From Nitrospira sp. MA-1 (GTDB lineage Bacteria > Nitrospirota > Nitrospiria > Nitrospirales > UBA8639): a stretch of 64,000 nucleotides of DNA. The position numbers and the translations under genes are program-made. The stretch's first letter is position 1; each line of letters opens with the position of its first letter. The stretch lies in the NCBI GenBank assembly GCA_032139905.1, contig JAQJDB010000005.1:107001-171000 (forward strand), written 5' to 3'. Positions 16,400-25,426 of this stretch are shown here, in pieces. Under the pieces are notes generated by a model. That model did not search any database, was not told where the DNA came from, and was given only the letters and a program-made list of their open reading frames with translations.

Positions 16400-16567
16400 T
16401 TATGACTTTTTGAAGAAAATGTCATAGACCCCATAGGCCAAAATAAGGGCTATGGTTCCATAGTACAAGCCCGTGATCCCTTCATAGCCTCCGCCTGGCT
16501 CATTGGCAAATGCAGGGTTTGCGGCTAATAGGAGAAAAGCACTGAGAAGGGAAGTAATCCGATTCAT
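16400..16567 (-). CDS. Small exported or membrane protein
   Basis: The gene encodes 55 residues from the ATG at 16567, which has GAGGA 8 bases upstream. An earlier ATG at 16591 is less well placed. The N-terminus looks like a signal peptide ending in NPAFA-NE, followed by a glycine-rich GGGYEG, a second hydrophobic helix (YYGTIALILAYGVYDI) and a lysine end. The mature product would be a tiny single-helix protein facing the periplasm. No family is recognised and no function is inferred. It stands alone between tesA and the CDGSH gene. Confidence 0.6.
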   Translation of the reverse strand: MNRITSLLSAFLLLAANPAFANEPGGGYEGITGLYYGTIALILAYGVYDIFFKKS

Positions 16568-16806
16568 ACGAAAATCCTCACTTTCGGACATTATAAAAAA
16601 ATCTCACACAATTTATGTTTGGGGATAGCTTCGAAATAAAAATCAACTATCCACAATCGTGGAGGATTGTAGTAAATTTTATTTCATGGATGCAAGCTTC
16701 TAACTAGTATAATTTAATTAAAGTATTCATGTTAGTTTATGATACGTAATCATGATCACGAAGGATTCTGAAAAGACGAGCTGGTTTAATGAGTCGAGAG
16801 CAGATT

Positions 16807-17052
16807 TTACGATTCCAGTCTGGAATGAGTACCGTCACAGAATGGGGGCTTTTTGCTGTATTTGCATCCACACCAAGCTACCTTTTGTTTTTCTTTGAGT
16901 TCCACCTCGATGGGGGAAATATCAGTTCCCGTGTGGGACCCATCACAAAATGGCTGGGTTTTTGATCGGCCACATCGACACCAATAATAGGTTCCTGCTT
17001 CCATGTCCAGAACGTAAGGTGTTCGTTGTGCAATGATAATCGGGTCGCCCAT
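16807..17052 (-). CDS. Tandem CDGSH iron-sulfur protein
   Basis: This 81-residue protein has two complete CDGSH motifs. The first uses Cys25, Cys27, Cys36 and His40 (CRCGRSKTQPFCDGSH); the second uses Cys61, Cys63, Cys72 and His76 (CGCKYSKKPPFCDGTH). Each should bind a [2Fe-2S] cluster with three Cys and one His, as in mitoNEET. Eukaryotic mitoNEET has one motif per chain, whereas this form carries two. A role in electron transfer or cluster delivery is plausible, but the partner is unknown. The AAGGAGG site before the start supports the ATG at 17052. Confidence 0.92.
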   Translation of the reverse strand: MGDPIIIAQRTPYVLDMEAGTYYWCRCGRSKTQPFCDGSHTGTDISPIEVELKEKQKVAWCGCKYSKKPPFCDGTHSRLES

Positions 17053-17096
17053 GTGGTTAGACCTCCTTCCTTCGTTAAGAAAATTGGTGTTATTAG

Positions 17097-18062
17097 TTAG
17101 CCGCAGCGGGGTTGAAGGCCTTTAGGGCCCAAAGGGGTAAGCCAGAGGAAATCAGCAATGCCGGCTTGCAACTCCGAACGAACATTCTCTTCTTTGGAGG
17201 GATCCCATGCTTCGAGATAAATGGTAATAGATTTGACACCGGGGTGCTTTCGTTTAACTCGCTTGGGGACGGGGGTCTTATACTGAATATGACCGCCGCC
17301 CGTGTAGCTCACCAACGGTCCGGCGGTCCGGGATCGCCTGTTGAGGTAATTGGTAATAATCTGTGCCATGCCCTCATCCCGGAAGATGGATGCTTCGAAG
17401 ATTCGGCGGTACACGTGGTCTGGTAAGCCAGGATGGCAGGCTTCAATTTGTTCAAAAATCAATTGTTCGTACGCGTGATCATCGGTCACGATTTCTTGAA
17501 TAGGCCATTTTCGCATTTCCGGGTCTTGCAAGGCTTCGGATAGTCCCTTCGTGGCGACTAATCGAACAAGTGGGCGTGGCGGGTTAAGGCCAAAAATTTT
17601 GAGTTGATGTGATTTGGCAAAGGTCACTAATGGTTGATAATCGGCAAACTCTCCCCCCCAATTCGTGTTCCACTCTGAATCCTTAACCAATTGTTCTGTC
17701 GTATATTCGGATTCTTGGCTATACCGGTCTAGCCCGGATTGTCCATCCCAACTAAACATTTCCATGGCTAGCGCTGGATGGCGGTCATGGGCAAGGAGGG
17801 CAGTCAGTATTTTCTGGGCTGCCTCAAGGTGTGAAGGGGTGTAATGTTCTTCGCCGATATAAATCACGTCGGCGGCTAAAAGTTGTGGGAGGACATCGTC
17901 GAATGTGGTTGCTTGCTGCCTGTCGACATCGTAGATGTGGTTGACTCCAAAGGTCGGGTTGGCTTGAGATGTCGCACACCCGGCGGTGGCGCTCATCACA
18001 ATGATGCCCAGAAAGAGGAAGAGAACGTGTTGTTTCGCACGTAGAAAATAATGCGTGACCAT
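17097..18062 (-). CDS. ChaN-like (Tiki superfamily) lipoprotein
   Basis: From the ATG at 18062 the protein has 321 residues. Its signal ends in SATAGC, a good lipobox, so it is probably an outer- or inner-membrane lipoprotein. The body shows the ChaN pattern: DVIYIGEEHYTPSHLEAA, HPALAMEMF and a late GGGHIQYKTPVPKR segment. ChaN proteins bind haem and are linked to iron uptake, and the fold is related to Tiki and erythromycin esterase domains. The GEEH acidic/His pair is retained. It is 45 bp downstream of nothing on its strand except the CDGSH gene, which follows it, so the two may be co-transcribed. Confidence 0.82.
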   Translation of the reverse strand: MVTHYFLRAKQHVLFLFLGIIVMSATAGCATSQANPTFGVNHIYDVDRQQATTFDDVLPQLLAADVIYIGEEHYTPSHLEAAQKILTALLAHDRHPALAMEMFSWDGQSGLDRYSQESEYTTEQLVKDSEWNTNWGGEFADYQPLVTFAKSHQLKIFGLNPPRPLVRLVATKGLSEALQDPEMRKWPIQEIVTDDHAYEQLIFEQIEACHPGLPDHVYRRIFEASIFRDEGMAQIITNYLNRRSRTAGPLVSYTGGGHIQYKTPVPKRVKRKHPGVKSITIYLEAWDPSKEENVRSELQAGIADFLWLTPLGPKGLQPRCG

Positions 18063-18195
18063 GACGAAACAAGGTGTAGCATAGTTCTCCCTTGTGGGCA
18101 ATATTTTAGGAGCTATGCGGTTGTTTCAGGATATTCGGAGGGGCTAAGGTGGGTGAAGAATTTAGGTTAGCCATCAGTCAAAGGGATACACATCA

Positions 18196-19503
18196 ATGGA
18201 TGACCAGAGACTCGGATTAACGGCGTTTCGGGAGAGAATCAAAATAAGTCGGGAATCCTCCCCCCATCACTGGGAGGCGAGTAGGAAATTTATGGTTCCT
18301 GAAACCCTTCAGGCCAAGCTTCCCGCCCTCATTCAACATATTCAAGAGGCCTCTCTCGATCCAACAATTCAAGAACGATTAATTGCTGCCCTGCAAAAAT
18401 TCTCACAACCTATCGGGAGTAAGGAGGGAAATCAGATCCTCAAGGACCTCACCGGCTTTCCCCCTTCCAAGGCGGTTCGCGCGCTCATGGTATGGGGAAT
18501 CTTGAACGTGAATGAAGAAAGGGAAAGTCCGGAAGTGTATTCCGGGATACGATGGGAGGAAATTCTTCGGGATGCGTTTAATCCTTATGACGTGTTACGA
18601 CAGACGCCAACACCCTCCCTGTTAGATATCGGAGCTGGAGATTTGTCCTTTGAACAGGAATTGGTGGATCACTATGTCCCATACTTACGGACGCAACGTA
18701 CCCCGCTGACCTTGCATGCCTTTGATCGGTTGATGCCGGGGTCACGGGTGGGCGGCGTCTATCACAAAAACCTTGAGCGTGAACGTTACTTACAGAGGTT
18801 CACGTCAGAAGAATTACGATTTAAATTTTGGGGGGGCATGGGTCTGGAGACATTTTCGAAGAGCAAAGGGAAGTTGTTCCGTTACACCGTTAGTACCTGC
18901 CATGCTCCGGCAAATCCCACCTTTGCCTATGAACCCAGTCGTTTGGCACCTGAAATTATTCATGCGCATCTTCAATCCAGCCGGGGAAATTATCGGAAAA
19001 GCCGATATGAAGGGGAGCCCATATTAGAAGTCTCTCACCGAGGACGGACATTAACCTTCCCCGATTGGAAGTTTGACATTTTGGGCCCTTTGGCATTGTT
19101 GAAATTTATGGCTCAACGAAGTCGTGTGGGTATTCTTTCAGCAATCGATGATGGGGTCTTTTGGGAGGTGCTCAGCCAATTGTTAGCGGATGATCGATTC
19201 CGTCCAAGAAATGAGATTTTTACGAATTCAGTTCTGCCTGCAATATTTGGAAGCGTGTATGAGGAATTAACCTCAATGACTGTCGGACAGAGAAAAGACC
19301 TTTCCGTCTTAGCTGACCTGCGAGATTCTATGCCTTTTGGGGTCGTGAAGAATGAGGGTACTCAGAGGCCTCCCAGGTTTCGTTATGTGGAAATTCGGCG
19401 GGGAGCGGTGCTTGGGGGAGTCCCCAGCAGTTTTACCGCGAGGCAGTTTTCCGAGATGAAAGAAGAATCCACCCCATGGTGGGTGATAATGGTGACCGAT
19501 TGA
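18196..19503 (+). CDS. Unknown protein with methyltransferase-like motif
   Basis: This 435-residue protein has an N-terminal helical region (1-120) and a central segment starting SLLDIGAGDLSFEQEL at about residue 140. That matches motif I of class I SAM-dependent methyltransferases. LTLHAFDRL about 35 residues later would be the acidic motif II. The C-terminal half (TFPDWKFDILGPLALLKF) is not recognised. A methyltransferase role is an inference from one motif pair, and the substrate is unknown. The ATG at 18196 is preceded by AAAGGGA. It is soluble, with no signal peptide. Confidence 0.6.
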   Translation: MDDQRLGLTAFRERIKISRESSPHHWEASRKFMVPETLQAKLPALIQHIQEASLDPTIQERLIAALQKFSQPIGSKEGNQILKDLTGFPPSKAVRALMVWGILNVNEERESPEVYSGIRWEEILRDAFNPYDVLRQTPTPSLLDIGAGDLSFEQELVDHYVPYLRTQRTPLTLHAFDRLMPGSRVGGVYHKNLERERYLQRFTSEELRFKFWGGMGLETFSKSKGKLFRYTVSTCHAPANPTFAYEPSRLAPEIIHAHLQSSRGNYRKSRYEGEPILEVSHRGRTLTFPDWKFDILGPLALLKFMAQRSRVGILSAIDDGVFWEVLSQLLADDRFRPRNEIFTNSVLPAIFGSVYEELTSMTVGQRKDLSVLADLRDSMPFGVVKNEGTQRPPRFRYVEIRRGAVLGGVPSSFTARQFSEMKEESTPWWVIMVTD

Positions 19504-19519
19504 ACGGAAGAAATACTCA

Positions 19520-19538
19520 CTTCCCTGGGTGTGGGAAG
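19520..19538 (+). terminator. Possible weak terminator hairpin
   Basis: CTTCCC (19520-19525) pairs with GGGAAG (19533-19538), 17 bp after the stop of the preceding gene. The downstream run is GGGAAAAATTT and not a clean T-tract, so termination is uncertain. Confidence 0.35.
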
Positions 19539-19660
19539 CTGGGAAAAATTTCGTTAATGAGACCCGTCAGGGCCCACCTATTCTTTGAAGTAGTATAGGA
19601 AAGAATTGAGGTGCCAGCAGGGTAGGAGTAGTTAACAATTTTTATAGAAAGGCACGATCC

Positions 19661-19813
19661 ATGACAGTCGGGCAAATGAAAGATTTTCTCAAAGATTTGA
19701 ATGAGGACTTAGAGATATTGGTCAAAATTCCAGGGCCGACCAAGGAGGAAGGTCTGTGGGAACCCCTAGACGGAATGAATATAAAAGTTGAGCCTCGGCA
19801 GCCCGAGAAATAG
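19661..19813 (+). CDS. Small hypothetical protein, 50 residues
   Basis: ATG at 19661 to TAG at 19813 encodes a 50-residue hydrophilic, acidic peptide (MTVGQMKDFLKDLNEDLEIL...). A GAAAGG element 9 bases upstream could be a ribosome site. The composition is protein-like, with an amphipathic N-terminal helix that has heptad-like leucines, and no cysteine or membrane segment. It sits just upstream of the convergent tRNA-Gly gene. Function unknown. Confidence 0.5.
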   Translation: MTVGQMKDFLKDLNEDLEILVKIPGPTKEEGLWEPLDGMNIKVEPRQPEK

Positions 19814-19859
19814 GGCGAAGGAGAGAGAAGTTGTAATTCGGAAAGGACACGGTTGAAGT

Positions 19860-19934
19860 TGGAGCGGGAAAGGGGATTTGAACCCCCGACCCTCGCCTTG
19901 GCAAGGCGATGCTCTACCACTGAGCTATTCCCGC
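19860..19934 (-). tRNA. tRNA-Gly (anticodon GCC)
   Basis: On the minus strand the sequence begins GCGGGAATAGCTCAGTGGT and folds into a full cloverleaf. The 7-bp acceptor stem is GCGGGAA/TTCCCGC, the anticodon loop is in CTTGCCAAG, and the T-arm contains GGTTCAAATCC. The discriminator T and a genomically encoded CCA follow. The GCC anticodon reads GGC and GGU. Confidence 0.97.
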
Positions 19935-20086
19935 TCTGTAGGAAAATTTGAACTGATTCTAGTTGGCACCCTGGAGGCTGTCAAGCAACATCGAATAGGG
20001 TATACTAATTCGTTCTTTTTAAAGTGCAATAAGACTTTAGCCGAGTAAAATGGAAATATCATATTGAGATCAAGGAGGATAAATTC

Positions 20087-21418
20087 ATGTATGTCAGCGT
20101 GATAGGAACCGGGTACGTTGGATTGGTCACAGGGGCTTGTTTTGCGGAATTTGGCTTGAATGTGTTGTGTATGGACACGGATGCCAGCCGGATTGCGGCT
20201 TTGGAAAAGGGCAAGGTGCCCTTCTATGAGCCAGGGCTTTCCGAACTCGTAACCAAAAATCTGACGGCCGGCCGCCTTCGATTCACCACTGATTTACATA
20301 AAGCCGTTGATGAAGCCCTTGTTATTTTTATTGCCGTAGGCACTCCATCCCGTGAGGATGGGTCAGCCGATCTGTCCTTTATCGATCAGGTGGCGAAAGA
20401 TGTGGGAAGTCGGATGACGGGATATAAGGTGGTGGTGACCAAATCCACCGTGCCGGTCGGAACGGCAAAACGCATTCGGTCGATTATTCAGGCGAACCAA
20501 ACAACGACGTGTAGTTTTGGCGTGGTCTCGAATCCTGAATTCCTTCGCGAAGGATCGGCTATTGAGGATTTTTTGCGGCCCAATCGTGTGGTTATTGGAG
20601 CTGACAGTCCAGAATCGGTGGCGATTATGAAAGATTTGTACCGCCCCTTGTATATCCTTGAAACGCCAATTGTGATTACTAATATTCCAACCGCTGAAAT
20701 GATCAAATATGCTTCAAATGTTTTCTTGGCCACGAAAATCTCCTTTATCAATGAAATGGCCAATCTCTGTGAAGGGGTTGGGGCCGATGTGCAACTGGTG
20801 GCCAAAGGGATGGGTTTAGACAAACGAATCGGGTCGAAATTTCTGCATGCGGGTCCAGGGTATGGAGGATCGTGTTTTGGAAAAGATACCGCCGCGTTGA
20901 TCAATATCGGAAATGAAAATAATTATGAGATGACTATCGCCAAAGCGACCAAACGGGTGAACGACCAGCAGCGAGTCCGGATGATGGAGAAAATTCGAGA
21001 AGCGGTCGGGGAGTTGCGGGGGAAAACCATTGCTTTACTCGGGTTAGCCTTTAAACCCAACACCGACGATATTCGGGATTCACCGGCTTTGTACCTCGCA
21101 GAGCAGATCATGAAAGCGGGTGGGACCGTGCGGACCTATGATCCGGAGGCGTTGGAGATATCGATGAAGGTGTTGCCCACCATGATCCCCTGTCAGGATG
21201 CCTACCACACGATGGAAGGGGCGGATGTCGTGGTGTTGGTTACGGAGTGGAACCAGTTTAGAAGTTTGGATTTTGACCGGGTTCGGGCCGCAGTAACCTC
21301 TCCGATTTTTATCGATCTTCGCAATGTTTATGAACCCCAAAGGATGGAAGATCTGGGGTTTCATTATGTTTCGGTGGGACGAAAAACCGTGGGAGCCCCT
21401 CCTTCCCAAAAAAGCTAA
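20087..21418 (+). CDS. ugd: UDP-glucose 6-dehydrogenase
   Basis: This 443-residue enzyme of the UDP-glucose/GDP-mannose dehydrogenase family oxidises UDP-glucose to UDP-glucuronate with two NAD+. It shows the N-terminal Rossmann motif GTGYVGLVTGACFAE (7-21), the VTKSTVPVGTAKR block, the NPEFLREGSAIEDF signature and the catalytic Cys263 in GYGGSCFGKD. The C-terminal domain starts near ALLGLAFKPNTDDIRDSPA. The ATG has AAGGAGG 8 bases upstream. UDP-glucuronate feeds exopolysaccharide or lipopolysaccharide synthesis. It appears monocistronic, since the next genes run the other way. Confidence 0.96.
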   Translation: MYVSVIGTGYVGLVTGACFAEFGLNVLCMDTDASRIAALEKGKVPFYEPGLSELVTKNLTAGRLRFTTDLHKAVDEALVIFIAVGTPSREDGSADLSFIDQVAKDVGSRMTGYKVVVTKSTVPVGTAKRIRSIIQANQTTTCSFGVVSNPEFLREGSAIEDFLRPNRVVIGADSPESVAIMKDLYRPLYILETPIVITNIPTAEMIKYASNVFLATKISFINEMANLCEGVGADVQLVAKGMGLDKRIGSKFLHAGPGYGGSCFGKDTAALINIGNENNYEMTIAKATKRVNDQQRVRMMEKIREAVGELRGKTIALLGLAFKPNTDDIRDSPALYLAEQIMKAGGTVRTYDPEALEISMKVLPTMIPCQDAYHTMEGADVVVLVTEWNQFRSLDFDRVRAAVTSPIFIDLRNVYEPQRMEDLGFHYVSVGRKTVGAPPSQKS

Positions 21419-21572
21419 AAGATCGCAACACACGTTTCGTGCTTGAAGACTAGCTTAGTTGGGAAGCCTGTTTCGAGAAAAGCCAGGATTCGGGCACAAG
21501 ACGTTTTCGGTTGCCTTTCGGGGCTTGTAGAGCAAGTGATGGGATGGCTTTGGGTGTATCCTGCCGATTGCG

Positions 21573-22241
21573 CTATTTTCGTTTATAGCCCATGCGGTCT
21601 AACACCTTCATGATGCGTTTTTGAAGTTTTTCATCAGCCTCGCCTAATGCCAGAGCTAAAGGCTCGACTGCGGGCTTTCCAATCTTTCGAAGAATTTCGG
21701 TTGCCGATTGCCGAAGATCGTCTTCTTCGGACACCAAAAAGGGAATGACATCGGGAACACAGGGCGCGCCTATTTTGATCAAGGCCTCATAGGCACGCTG
21801 TCTGACATCACCCACCTCATCGCTGAGCATTTCTACTAACGGTTTCACGGCTGCTTCCACCCGGAGTTCACCAAGCACTTCAATGGCATGCTTGCGATTG
21901 AGCCAGTGAGAATCGGTAAGATCTTGCAGTGCAGCATCGGCTCGTTGAATATTGGGGTCCTTGGAGCGGATGCGAAAACTTTTGACGATTCGTTTGCCGT
22001 CTTCTTCAACGACGCGAAGAGTCGCCCCGTCACCGATTTTGATCTTTTGTAAGTCTTCGACCGCCTCTTCACTGACATCCATTAGGACGGTCTTCCCATC
22101 GTACGCCAAGAGTTCGACCTCGATTTGTCTTTCATCAAGATTGATCGCAGTGACGTTTTCAGTCACAAGATTAAACCCGTCTTTTTTCGTGCCACTTTTG
22201 GGGCCGATTGAAATGAGTTTTGCGGGTGCTTCATTTGCCAT
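21573..22241 (-). CDS. HEAT-repeat protein with N-terminal beta domain
   Basis: This 222-residue protein is the last of four consecutive HEAT genes. Residues 1-95 are beta-rich (KLISIGPKSG, VTAINLDERQIEVELLAYD, GATLRVVEEDGKRIVKSF) and are not seen in the other members. Residues of about 96-220 hold four PBS-lyase-type HEAT repeats (HWLNRKHAIEVLGELRVEAA, DEVGDVRQRAYEALIKIGAP, EDDLRQSATEILRKIGKPA). The chain ends LDRMGYKRK, where its relatives have LGW-x-P. The N-terminal part could be a ligand or signal module and the repeats a protein-docking surface; both are inferences. It lies 52 bp after the preceding HEAT gene. Confidence 0.85.
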   Translation of the reverse strand: MANEAPAKLISIGPKSGTKKDGFNLVTENVTAINLDERQIEVELLAYDGKTVLMDVSEEAVEDLQKIKIGDGATLRVVEEDGKRIVKSFRIRSKDPNIQRADAALQDLTDSHWLNRKHAIEVLGELRVEAAVKPLVEMLSDEVGDVRQRAYEALIKIGAPCVPDVIPFLVSEEDDLRQSATEILRKIGKPAVEPLALALGEADEKLQKRIMKVLDRMGYKRK

Positions 22242-22293
22242 GATTGTTCAGTGTCCTTATTTGTAGTTAAAAAAACGAAAAGAGCTTTTGTTG

Positions 22294-23064
22294 TTATGAT
22301 CGGGAAGAACCGGGTGTCCATCCCAAGCTTGCCAGGGCACCTTCGGCGGTGTCCCGAACCATTTCATTTTCATCTTCGAGTAAAGGGACCAGGGGATCGA
22401 TGGCTCGACTATCCTTAAAACGAGCTAGGGATTCGGCTGCATTGCGGCGAACCAACCAGTCCTCATCAGCCAGAGCATGAATTAAAGGATCCAAACTGCG
22501 GGGATCGCCAATTTTCCCCAACGCCTCGGCCGCGTGTCGGCGCACAATCCAATTCGAGGCCTGTAACCCTTCCACCAGGGCATCAGTCGCGCGCGAATCC
22601 CCCAATTTCTTTAAGACTCTTGCGGCATCCTCACGGAGGGTCGCGTCCATCAAGGCATCAACTAAGGCGGGAACCGCATCAGGATGCCCAATCCGTTCTA
22701 ACGCCCAAATGGCAGCAGTGCGCACACCTCCATCCTTGTCGTGCCGGAGGGCCTGGACCAATGGTTCCACCGATTTAATCGCACGGAGTTTCCCGAGAGC
22801 GGTAGCTGCCTGTTCCCGAACAGACCATTCCTCATCATCTTTCAACGCCTCAATCAGGGGATCAACGGCAGATTCCCCAATTTGAACCAAGGCGCTTGTG
22901 GCTGCTTCACGAACCACACAATCGTCTTCCAAGAACATATTGATCAGCTTTGGAATCGCTTCAGAGCCAGCTTCTCCGAGCCGAGAGGCGGCATGATTCC
23001 GAAGGGCTTCATTGTCATCACGAAGCGCTGACAATAAGGGATCTACGTGGTTACCTTCCGTCAT
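22294..23064 (-). CDS. HEAT-repeat protein (PBS-lyase-like repeats)
   Basis: This 256-residue protein is built almost entirely of about eight 31-residue HEAT repeats with the consensus D-x-D-W-x-VR-x-A-A-x-ALGKIGD-x-R-A-x-x-PLI-x-AL. Examples are DEEWSVREQAATALGKL and DEDWLVRRNAAESLARF. It ends with ASLGWTPG, the C-terminal cap shared by most members of the cluster. No signal peptide or catalytic motif is present. Such solenoids bind proteins; bacterial relatives include bilin lyases and assembly chaperones. The gene begins 15 bp after the preceding HEAT gene, so co-transcription is very likely. Confidence 0.88.
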   Translation of the reverse strand: MTEGNHVDPLLSALRDDNEALRNHAASRLGEAGSEAIPKLINMFLEDDCVVREAATSALVQIGESAVDPLIEALKDDEEWSVREQAATALGKLRAIKSVEPLVQALRHDKDGGVRTAAIWALERIGHPDAVPALVDALMDATLREDAARVLKKLGDSRATDALVEGLQASNWIVRRHAAEALGKIGDPRSLDPLIHALADEDWLVRRNAAESLARFKDSRAIDPLVPLLEDENEMVRDTAEGALASLGWTPGSSRS

Positions 23065-23079
23065 GGGTCAACACTCCTT

Positions 23080-24171
23080 TTATTCCTTTTCGGCCCAGGC
23101 TTCTTCATCCATACTCATTTGTGCAGTGGCAGCCTCGAGTTTGTCAAGGATGACCCCTGAATTATAGGAAATCAGGCCATCCCGGTCCGTTTTTAATCTG
23201 GCAAATAATTCCATATGGGGTCGTAGGACTTCGATTTCTTTCACTTTCTCCAGGGCTTCGACCGCGAGTATACGAAGGGGGCGAATGGGAATGGATTCAA
23301 TGAATAACTCAACCGGCCGGGGATCGCCGATGAGTCCAAGGGATTTAAGAGCATGCTCTTTTACACCCGTATCGCTGTCCGACCGGAGCCTGACCATGAG
23401 TGGTTCCACCGCCCGAATATCGCCAATTTTGCCAAGGGTATCAGCGGCAGCTTCCCGAACGATCCAATCATCGTCCTCCAGGTATTCAATGAGAATTTCA
23501 ACGATTGGGCGGCCAATACGATGCAGTTGAATGACCGCTTCCTGCCGCACGCCTTCTTTTAACTCGGATTCGTCCACCGCTCGCAGATCATCCATTGTTT
23601 GATCGACACGGTCTCGAATCGCACCTAATTTGCGCAAGGTATCGGTGGCCACGTCACGAAGATCGGGGTCGGACATGGCATCAACAAATGCATTTGCCGA
23701 TCGAGGATCAAGGAGGTGTGCGAGAATCTCTGCGGCCCGGAGGCGGATGGCTGGGTCGGGATCCTTGAGCCGTTCCGACAGAGGACCGATAGAGGTGGGA
23801 ATCACACCGAGGAGTTCCGTGACTTTTTCCTGGAGAGTTTCGTCGCGTAAATGTTCTAAGAGTGCAGCCGCGGTGGCTTCATCCAAAATGCCAGCCATAT
23901 GTTCCAAGGCATCCACGGCAGACTGTCTCACCTGTTCATCTTCATCCTTCAGGACATGAGCGAGGGCCTGGCCGGCTCGGGGATCTCGTAGGCGGGCCAA
24001 CATTTTTGCGGCTTCCACCTTGTAGTGGGTAGAACCGGTCGCCATGGCTTGAATAATGGCTTCGACGGCCTTGGGTCCCCCCTTCATGCAGGTGGAGGTG
24101 GCCCGCATTCGGCGCCAATCTTCCTCGTGATCCAGTTCAGAGATGATGGTTTCGAAAGTTTCTTTCGGCAT
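23080..24171 (-). CDS. HEAT-repeat protein (PBS-lyase-like repeats)
   Basis: This 363-residue protein contains about ten HEAT repeats, for example DEDEQVRQSAVDALEHM, DPAIRLRAAEILAHLLDPRSA and DDDWIVREAAADTLGKIGD. The repeat series is interrupted near residues 195-215 by an acidic linker (MDDLRAVDESELKEGVRQEA). The chain ends in acidic residues (MSMDEEAWAEKE) and lacks the LGW-x-P cap of its neighbours. No enzyme motif is seen. It lies 15 bp downstream of the first HEAT gene and 15 bp upstream of the next. The overlap in composition suggests duplication from one ancestor. Confidence 0.87.
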   Translation of the reverse strand: MPKETFETIISELDHEEDWRRMRATSTCMKGGPKAVEAIIQAMATGSTHYKVEAAKMLARLRDPRAGQALAHVLKDEDEQVRQSAVDALEHMAGILDEATAAALLEHLRDETLQEKVTELLGVIPTSIGPLSERLKDPDPAIRLRAAEILAHLLDPRSANAFVDAMSDPDLRDVATDTLRKLGAIRDRVDQTMDDLRAVDESELKEGVRQEAVIQLHRIGRPIVEILIEYLEDDDWIVREAAADTLGKIGDIRAVEPLMVRLRSDSDTGVKEHALKSLGLIGDPRPVELFIESIPIRPLRILAVEALEKVKEIEVLRPHMELFARLKTDRDGLISYNSGVILDKLEAATAQMSMDEEAWAEKE

Positions 24172-24186
24172 CGTCAGGTCTTTCGG

Positions 24187-25284
24187 TTAGATGCGTATCT
24201 GTCCCGGCCTCCAGCCGAGGTGAGAAAGGGATTCCAACACATGACGACGGAGATTGTCATTTTTAGTGGTTTTTAAGAGCTTTAACAACGGATTCACGGC
24301 TTTTTGGCCAAATTGCGTCAGGGCTTCGGCGGCTTCTGTCCGCAGGAGCGTACTTTGCAGGGCTTGTATAAGAGCGGGAATAGCCTGTGGGTCGCGTATC
24401 TTTCCCAAGGCCCTGATGGCAGCTTCCAGGGGAGGAAGATCTTCTTTATATTGCGGGTCGGTGCATCCTTCCATGCGATCTTCGTAGGTTTCCTTGGGTA
24501 GCGAATTGACCAACGCGATTAACATGGGAATGGCTTCGGTGGATCCGATTTGGCCAAGTGCTTCAATCGAGGGCAATTTCAGCGAAGGCGTGTCGAGGGC
24601 AAGGGACGAGAGTAAAAGAGGAATGGCTCGGGGATCGCCAATCTGGCCAAGTGCTCGCACGGCGTCCTGGCGCACGGCAGTATCGGAATCTTCGAGGACC
24701 AGAATCATCAAATGTCCTACCGCTTCCAGGGGCTTCAACAGGGCCAATGCTTCCACTGCACGCAACCGGATTTTCCAGTTTTCATCCTTTAATTTTTCCA
24801 ATAATTTTGGAATGCTGGTGTTGCCGATGGCTTGAATGGCCCGCCCTGCTTCCTCTCGCACGGCTGGCACTTTATCCTGTAGGAGCAAAATCAACGTATC
24901 TATGGCTTGGGGGTTCTGGATGCGACTGAGGCCTTTGGCTGCCGACATTCGCACAATCCAGTTAGGACTTAATGCCGCGGACAACAAGGGATCTAAGACT
25001 TGTTCGTTAGCGATATCAGCCAGGATGCATGCAGCCGATTCCTGAACTTGAAGATTTGCATCCTGAAGGCAAAACCCTAACGAGAGAATGGCCGGTTCCC
25101 CAAGCGCTTTTAATGCTGAGGTTGCAGCTTCCCGTACGGCCCGATCTGAGTCACGAAGCGCCCGAATCAATGGTTGAACGCTACGGGGATCGCCAAGACG
25201 TCCGAGGGCTACCGCTGCGTCTTCACGCACCCCCCAATCCTCGTCGTCAAGCGCAGATATATGTTCAGCGACGGAGTCGACCAT
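24187..25284 (-). CDS. HEAT-repeat protein, first gene of the HEAT operon
   Basis: From the ATG at 25284 the protein has 365 residues; the frame extends 10 codons further, without better support. About eleven HEAT repeats fill the chain, starting DEDWGVREDAAVALGRLGDP. A 25-residue acidic insertion (SLPKETYEDRMEGCTDPQ region) lies between repeats 8 and 9. The end reads SHLGWRPGQIRI. As the promoter-proximal gene of four, it probably sets transcription of the cluster; the upstream 25285-25426 is the likely promoter region. No function can be given beyond a protein-binding solenoid. Confidence 0.87.
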   Translation of the reverse strand: MVDSVAEHISALDDEDWGVREDAAVALGRLGDPRSVQPLIRALRDSDRAVREAATSALKALGEPAILSLGFCLQDANLQVQESAACILADIANEQVLDPLLSAALSPNWIVRMSAAKGLSRIQNPQAIDTLILLLQDKVPAVREEAGRAIQAIGNTSIPKLLEKLKDENWKIRLRAVEALALLKPLEAVGHLMILVLEDSDTAVRQDAVRALGQIGDPRAIPLLLSSLALDTPSLKLPSIEALGQIGSTEAIPMLIALVNSLPKETYEDRMEGCTDPQYKEDLPPLEAAIRALGKIRDPQAIPALIQALQSTLLRTEAAEALTQFGQKAVNPLLKLLKTTKNDNLRRHVLESLSHLGWRPGQIRI

Positions 25285-25426
25285 GTTTGTGCCAAGTGGT
25301 GGAATATAGACCACACCCCTTTCCCTACCATTAGGGAAAACCCGAAGGTCGACGTTACCACACGATTTTTTGAGGGGTCAATGAGGGAGAAGAGAGGTTG
25401 CCTGTGAAGGCGGTTGAATACCTACC

